DNA of 64,000 nt from Emydura subglobosa (taxonomy: Eukaryota; Chordata; Testudines; Chelidae): contig ML679961.1 of assembly GCA_007922225.1 (NCBI GenBank), positions 5,067,702-5,131,701 on the forward strand, given 5' to 3'. The notes under the pieces were generated by a model, which was given only the letters and a program-made list of their open reading frames with translations, had not been told where the DNA came from and ran no database searches. Both the position numbers and the translations under genes were made by a program. This document shows, piece by piece, positions 58,390 to 64,000 of the stretch; position 1 is the first letter of the stretch, and each line of letters opens with the position of its first letter.

Positions 58390-59970
58390 AGATGCCGAGG
58401 AAGGGATTACAATCTGTGCCTGCTGGGCCTGATCCTATTTCTAACTCAGTCTTGGTGCCTCCGTCCAGAATCTTGAACTGGGTAACCCCATCACTGACTA
58501 CTGCCTGCCAGCCTGATCTCTCCGTTGCTGACACCTCCCAGCAGTCAGCATCAATGTTGAACTGTTTTGTGTTATGCTTCAGTGTGTCCTTGAAGCGTTG
58601 CTTCTGGTGGCCTCCTATCCGGTTGCCCTTTTCGGTTTGCCAGACAACAACTGCTTTGGCATTCCGGTGCCGTCCCTGCTCAACGCATGCACAGCCCAAC
58701 GCAACTGTGATGTGATACGCATGCCTTCAGTCCCTGTGGAGCGAGCACGTTACAGAATCTCATGACGGGTAATGTTATCCTGCCTTTGGATGCAGACCCA
58801 GGGATGCAGATGTCATAGAACTTCCATGTGATGCCTGTTGCAGGTCCAGGTCTCACACCCAGACAACCAGCTGGACGGCACAACCGCTGCATAGGCTTTT
58901 AACTTGGTTTGAAGCTTAATACCATGCTGCTGCCAGATTCTGCCTGACAGTATGCGGAATGAGGAACTGGCTTTGTTGATACGCTGTTTCAGCTCCTCGT
59001 CTAGAGTAACATCATTCGACAATTTACTACCGAGATAGCAGAAGTCTGTACCAGCATCCAGCTGTGTGTTACTGCTGGTGACTTTTGCTCTCATGTAGGG
59101 TTTCCGTGGCATAGGTTGACACACGACCTGTCTTTTTCAGACTGATTGTCAGCCTGTACCTTTCTGCAGACTCTGTGAATCTGTCGATAACTGATTGTAT
59201 ATCTTCCAGAGTAGGTGCCTCCAAAGAAGTCATTGGCATACAGCAGCTCATGAACAATTGCCTTGAAGACTTTTGTGGACGACCACAGCCTGTTCAGATT
59301 GAGTAATTTTCCAGAGGCTTGGAAACATATCCTGGGACCAGCATTCAGGTCTCTTGTAGCATCAGCAGAAGATTGTTGCATAGAAGAGCTTAAACAAGCA
59401 TAGATCAGTTATGCAGCCCTGTTGAATACCATTACTAATGGGAAATGGGTCCAACAGAACATTTTATGCGACTCATCTGAGCATTCCATCGTGAAATAGC
59501 CTCAGGACGTTGGTGAATTTTTCTGGACAACCAAACTTACATACTAATTGCCAACGTGCAACTCTACTGAGGGTGTCAGATGCTTTAGCCAGGTCGATAA
59601 AGACAGTGTAAAGATCCTGTCCCCGTTCTCTGCATTTCTCCTGCATCTGCTGGGTTACAAATATCATCTTTGCCATTCCTCACATTGGCCTAAAACTGCA
59701 TTGCCACTCCAGTAGCACACAATGAGTGATGTCACGTAGCAGATGATCAAAGGGTTCTCTAATCAGAACTGTGACAACGAGTAATGAAATACTGTGATAG
59801 TTACCACAGCTGGACTTTCCTCTTGCATATGGGGACAACGGTGGTGTCTTTGAAGTCTTCGGTATTCCATATACTGAGAAATAGTCCATGCAGTTGCCTC
59901 AGCAGGTTCTCACCTCCATACTTGAACATATCTGCAGGAATGACATCAGATCTGGGAGCCCTGCAGTTAT
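58390..59970 (-). mobile_element. RTE-like LINE, RT and C-terminal part, decayed
   Basis: Minus-strand frames occur in ORF2 order. The RT start is at about 59950-59680 (EDFKDTTVVPICKRK). RT blocks at 59473-59676 include MIFVTQQMQEKCRERGQDLY and VFIDLAKASDTLSRVARW. The catalytic box at 59091-59381 is degraded to LLYANDF (YADD to YAND). The post-RT domain at 58813-59124 has FCYLGSKLSNDVTLDEELKQ and IKLQTKLKAYAAVV, and the tail at 58390-58700 has KQRFKDTLKHNTKQFNID and CWEVSATERSGWQ. Frameshifts and the lost Asp make it inactive. The family is the widespread vertebrate non-LTR type with MIF-x-ARQLQEKC and YLGS motifs; the clade name is uncertain. Confidence 0.8.
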
Positions 59971-59974
59971 CATA

Positions 59975-60190
59975 GACTCAGACTATAAGGTCAGAAGGGA
60001 CCGTTATGATCATCTGGTCTGACCTCCTGCACAACTCGGGCCACAGAACTTCACCCACCCACTCCTGTAACCTGTGACTCAGTTATTGAAGTCCTCAAAT
60101 CATGGTTTAAAGACTTCAAGGTACAGAGAATCCACCAGCAAGTGAGCCGTGCCCCATGCGGCAGAGGAAGATGAAAAAGTTCTTCGTGGC
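59975..60190 (-). mobile_element. CR1 LINE 3' end, turtle-type subfamily
   Basis: AGACTCAGACTATAAGGTCAG, TTATGATCATCTGGTCTGACC, GTTATTGAAGTCCTCAAATC, TTTAAAGACTTCAAGGTACAG and AGCCGTGCCCCATGCGGCAG are consecutive reverse-complement CR1 segments. It directly abuts the RTE-like RT start. Confidence 0.85.
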
Positions 60191-60301
60191 ATTGATTGCA
60201 GTGCTGGCTTTGTCAAGGGAGGGAGCTGTGTCCATGTTGTCGTTACATGTAGACTAATGCACTGATCTTATTAGTGCCTCGTTTGTGGTGTTGGATTGTG
60301 T

Positions 60302-60353
60302 CACAGAATGGCATGCGTGGAACAGGGTCCCCTTGGTCTCCTTGAGGACCATG
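60302..60353 (+). repeat. 52-bp repeat, copy 2
   Basis: CACAGAATGGCATGCGTGG then GGTCCCCTTGGTCTCC and TTGAGGACCATG is the partner of 58217-58269. The two direct copies bracket the RTE-like LINE and the CR1. Confidence 0.55.
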
Positions 60354-60464
60354 CAACAGAGAGAAACACAAGGATTGCCATAGCACCAGACCACACCACT
60401 GACTCATCTCCCCCAGATCCCTGCCTGACAGTATCTACCGCCGTTGGCAACACATCCCACAGTA

Positions 60465-60610
60465 GCTAATTTAGAACAAGCTCCTAAGAAGGGAAGTGTC
60501 TTCCTGACCTCCGTTGGTTAGCAGTTGCCTTGTGCCCTCAGGCAGGAGGGTTTATAACCCTTCTACATCCTATCGCATGCAATTGTAGCCATTGTAAGGA
60601 TCCTTACAAA
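60465..60610 (-). mobile_element. CR1 LINE fragment
   Basis: AGGGAAGTGTCTTCCTGACC then TTGCCTTGTGCCCTCAGGC and GGAGGGTTTATAACCCTTC matches an internal 3' untranslated segment of turtle CR1 copies in reverse complement. Confidence 0.6.
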
Positions 60611-63144
60611 GGTCTAGTCACTCAGGGGGACTTTGCGAAGATTCCCCTGTCCTTGGTTTTCACCTCAGAGGATGGCAAGGCCCTCACCTCTCAGCCAGCC
60701 CTTACATAGACAAAACTCTCATTGAAGTTAATGGGAGAGCTGTTTCAGTAAGTATGAGGCAGGGTTGCACGTACCGTGTTCAGCCCAAGGAAGCAAAAAC
60801 GTAGCACAGGGCAATGATGGTGCCATTGCTTGGCGCAGACACTCTAGGGGCTAAACTGTAGAAGGGAAACGTTAGAAAGACTGTGGGTGAATTAATATCA
60901 CTGTGAAAATACTGCTGAGGCAAAGAAGGCTATTGAGGCAGATCCTACCATGGGAAGGAATCTATGCCTGCATTTCCCTGGTGCAGGTCATTTCTCCCTC
61001 TGTGCGAGCTCAGGCATTCTGGTTAGTGCTTTGAGCGGGGCTGGAGCCATGGTGTTGGGCACGCAGGGGTGGGCGTGCCCATTCCCTGCCCACTTCTGTA
61101 GCTGCAAAAGCAGCAGCCTCTGGTAGGTTGCTCTCACCAAGTGCTACAACCAGCGATACGAATAGCCCGTGCAGGAATGTAAAGGGGCTCCTCACAGCCC
61201 CTTGATTCCCTTCACAGGCCCAGGTCTCCGCTGGGCGCAGGCATTAAGCGAGCACTGAAAGAGGTGCGTGTGAGTTGAAAGTGCTCAAAATATTAAAGCG
61301 CTCTAACTAGCTACGTACAGCCACGCCCACTCCCAGGGATCAGAGGCCTTGAGTGCGCTGAGATCCACGTGGACGGACTTTTGGCTGTGCATGGACTCAA
61401 GCAGAGCTCGGTGCGGGATGAAAGCCTACAACAGTCAATCAACAGACTTTGTTGAAGGGACGGGAGGATTGGGAGCGATGGTTAGGGAGCTATCCAGGAG
61501 GCCCTGCTCTACCACGAGCTACCGATGTGACCTTGGCAAATCACTGGGAATTGAAGCCAAAACTCCTGAGTTCCACTCCAGCAAGACTTTCCTTCCTCAC
61601 AAACTTGGGCTTGCAAGTCACTTGTGCTGGAAAAAATAGCTGAGTTCACTAATCCCACGACAAGTGAGTCATCCAGGATGTGGTGCAGACAATCTTCCAG
61701 CCTGGCAGGAAAGGAAACGCCTGAACATCTAGCTAGACAGTGATGTTCAGAGGTTGTGCACAGCACTGTATGGAGTTCTGATACCAGGATTGTCAACGAT
61801 TGGGCCTGCTCCTGGAAAAAGCGCTTGTAGAACTGGGCCCAATCCTCATATTTGATGCCAAACATGAGAATTGCGGGAGTGTGACTCAGGAGAAAGTCCA
61901 CTGCCATCAAGCAAGTGTCACACTGATGCCAAGAGGAGAATCACATGCCCAATGTGGTTCTGTGTCGAAAGGAAGATTCAGTCCATTTACTCTGACATTT
62001 TTTAGAATTCAGCCAAACTTGTTTTGAACTGAAATTTGATAAACAAGGTCACCTCTGAGCAGCGTTTGCAAAGAGCACTGGCAAAAAATAGCTGGCATTT
62101 AAAAGGAGTTTAAACCATCTCAGAGCAGGTGAAAAAAATCAGGGACAAGATTACAGAGTGAATGTTGTGAGCACATTAGTAGCATTCAGGTGTACTAAGT
62201 ACTTCTCCAGCTAAATGCTTTCCACAGGGCTCCCCATCCACAGATCTCCACACTCCGGCAAGGTCTTATGATTCGTGAACAGTGAGGCAGGTCTTACTGC
62301 TCCATTCCCTAGGAATGGGTTGAGGGAACGTGTAGTTATATCGCAAAGGCCGTTACTTGCCTCTGGAACATGCAGGGCTGCAATTACTCGAATGACTCCA
62401 GCAATTAGAAAGTCCATTTCAGGCCATCATGGGGCTCCTGATCCATTTCAATGCTTTGGCTGGTCGCTCTCCACCCCTTCCCACTCTAAAACTCACTCAG
62501 CTGCCAGCAAAACAGCCTCCTTTAGTTTTAACTACAGAATTCTTCACTTAGCCAGGGTGACTGGCAGAGTGCAAGAGAATGAATGGAACAAGTCCCAAGT
62601 TTATTCATGACCTCTTCAAACTGGTGGATAATCCTTTTTCTGGTAAAGGCTCTTTCAATGGTACAGGCCTGGTGAACATCAGTGAGTGTAACATGTTGAT
62701 TCTAAGCAGCATTCGAGTTTGAATAACTAAACGAAGTTAGAAGTGAAAAATAAGGGCGGCCCCTCGGTTGTTGTGAACCAGTGTAGGCTTAAGCTGAGTG
62801 TCTGACTAAGTGCCTGTGGAAACTGCAGGAGAAATATTAGTGCATCCTGGGCCAGATAGACTAGATTTTGAGAAGAGCTCAGATTCTCTTTACATCCCTA
62901 ATTAAAGGGCCAGATTTTCTAAAGACCTCGACATTCAACATGCTGACCCCTGTTGAAAATTTGGCACAGCAAGCTGAGCGCTCTGCAAATCGAGTCCCAT
63001 CTGCAGGTGGTGAGCGACTCTTTTGGAGATCTAAACCTATGTGCGATAGCTGCACTGTGGGCAAGGATGGCCCTAGACAAAATGGCACCGCAGATGAGGA
63101 GCAATTTTGGTGCCCTCCCCTCCGTTTGTTAAACTTCTGAATAC
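60611..63144. other. non-genic interval with MITE-like arms
   Basis: No gene was recognised. Segments at 60712-60760 (AAAACTCTCATTGAAGTTAATG) and 62848-63030 (GGGCCAGATTTTCTAAAGACC and related TTTTGAGAAGAGCTCAG) resemble arms of palindromic MITEs. The rest shows no domain-bearing frame or RNA gene. Confidence 0.45.
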
Positions 63145-63430
63145 CAGTGGCGTAGCTACGGGTGGGCCTCGGTGGGCCATGGCCCACCCACTTTGAAAGC
63201 AGCCCCACCCAATCGGTTGCAGAAGTTCTGCTGCTGATGCTCCGTTTAAGCTACGTTGGCAACTGGAGCTTCGGGCAACCTAGTTTCTCGGCCCGTCGCT
63301 TCCCAGACTTCTGGCTTCTGGTCACGTGGACGGAAGCCAGAAGTTCAGGAAGCAACCGGCTGAGAATTACTTATGCCCACCCATGTTAACCACAGGCCCT
63401 GCCAAAAAATCAGTTCTGGCTATGCCCCTG
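63145..63430. mobile_element. hAT-type MITE with 8-bp target duplication
   Basis: The 286-bp unit starts CAGTGGCGTAGC and ends with the inverse of CAGGGGCATAGCC, the hAT terminus style CAG-x-GGCGTAGC. Flanks CTGAATAC (63137-63144) and CTGAATAT (63431-63438) form an 8-bp duplication with one mismatch. The interior has GGTGGGCC/GGCCCACC motifs and no transposase frame. Confidence 0.85.
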
Positions 63431-63728
63431 CTGAATATCTTATTTTTTTATTGCATTTGTAGCCCATTTCAAGACTTTGATGCATGATTTGCTTGCATGA
63501 TTTATCTGTCACATAAGATGATAAATTTGCACATTAAGATCCATAAATCTGTATTCATTCATGCCATGGAGAAGCAAATAAAAATTCATTTCCTCTAAGC
63601 TTATAGAAACTTTTTAATTTTAATAATAACCGAAATGTACAAACATCAAAAAATTGCTCTGGGCACCAGCATTGGGTGGATCAGTATGAAATAGCATCAC
63701 GGCAGGTGACAGCCTTAGAATGTTAACC
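63431..63728. other. AT-rich stretch between the hAT MITE and the transposase remnant
   Basis: It could be the 3' untranslated part of the hAT element read on the minus strand. No terminal inverted repeat was identified, so the element's end is not placed. Confidence 0.35.
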
Positions 63729-63998
63729 CTAGTCCTTGAGTTCAAAAGGTGGCTTTGCCCTCACCTTTGCCCTCTTGACCTGAAGGACAGTGTTGGAGAG
63801 ATCCAAAGACTGGCCAATGGCATTTTCAAGAGATAACACAGCAAGCGATGCCAGTCTCTCGTTGGCCATCGTCATTCAAAGATCTGTTTTACTGAGCCTG
63901 AGCTTCGAAAAGCTGCACTCACCACTTGTGACTGTGACCAGCAGCGTGAGTAGATTCTTCAAAGCTATCCACACCTTAGGAAAAGTGTCCTTCAGCTC
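63729..63998 (-). pseudogene. hAT transposase C-terminal dimerisation domain (ZMYM-like), one in-frame stop, cut by window edge
   Basis: The minus strand reads 89 residues in one frame to a terminal TAG at 63731-63729. It contains VTVTSGECSFSKLRLSKTDL, then an internal stop at 63878-63876, then MANERLASLAVLSLENAI and QSLDLSNTVLQ. This is the hATC dimerisation block (the usual S-x-ER-SFSKL..K..LRSTM-x-ERL..LALLSIE pattern) found in hAT transposases and in ZMYM1-like domesticated genes. The frame is otherwise intact across the segment, so the copy is young or only recently broken. The rest of the gene lies beyond position 64000. A host gene is possible but unlikely given the stop. Confidence 0.8.
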
Positions 63999-64000
63999 TG

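Overview
The window is vertebrate nuclear DNA, almost certainly from a non-avian sauropsid and most likely a turtle. Three things point there: large GC- and CpG-poor tracts with no bacterial-style gene packing; many CR1 LINE 3' ends of the type common in turtle genomes; and a mixture of MIR SINEs, L1/Tx1-like, RTE-like and Gypsy remnants, hAT-type elements and palindromic MITEs. The turtle assignment is an inference from repeat style, because no species-diagnostic gene is present.

Only one host gene is supported. A strong CpG island (about 3150-5350) contains the first coding exon of MDGA2 on the minus strand (4113-4185). It encodes the signal peptide and ends in a phase-1 GTGAGT donor. Positions 1-4112 are therefore MDGA2 intron 1. 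The stretch from about 5.3 kb to the end lies 5' of the gene and has no convincing host exon, which suits the long gene-poor interval expected next to this large neuronal gene.

The other 58 kb is a palimpsest of mobile elements. At 9.5-10.9 kb a CR1 is split by a 1016-bp solo LTR with a 4-bp target duplication. CR1 copies dominate 12.8-18.9 kb. A degenerate Gypsy reverse transcriptase lies near 26 kb. At 28.8-34.5 kb there are CR1, MIR, MITE and tRNA-like SINE pieces, including a MIR split by a CR1. At 34.7-40.9 kb a decayed L1/Tx1-like LINE on the minus strand carries a 560-bp hAT element and two CR1 ends. CR1 and RTE-like LINE remnants fill 40.9-43.3 kb. A MITE split by a CR1 is at 46.7-48.0 kb, and a CR1 is followed by a MIR at 50.7-52.0 kb. 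A second solo LTR (466 bp, 4-bp duplication) is at 55.1 kb, a Gypsy-like LTR candidate at 56.1-56.8 kb, and a palindromic MITE and a second RTE-like LINE at 57.9-60.0 kb. The window ends in a 286-bp hAT MITE next to a hAT transposase C-terminus with one in-frame stop.

I found no operon, CRISPR array, RNA gene or unfamiliar multi-gene system. Nearly all other open frames are short chance frames or shadows of LINE coding sequence. The most informative content is the MDGA2 promoter/exon 1 and the nested insertions, which give a relative chronology. Element boundaries without a stated target duplication are approximate, since they were judged by eye.
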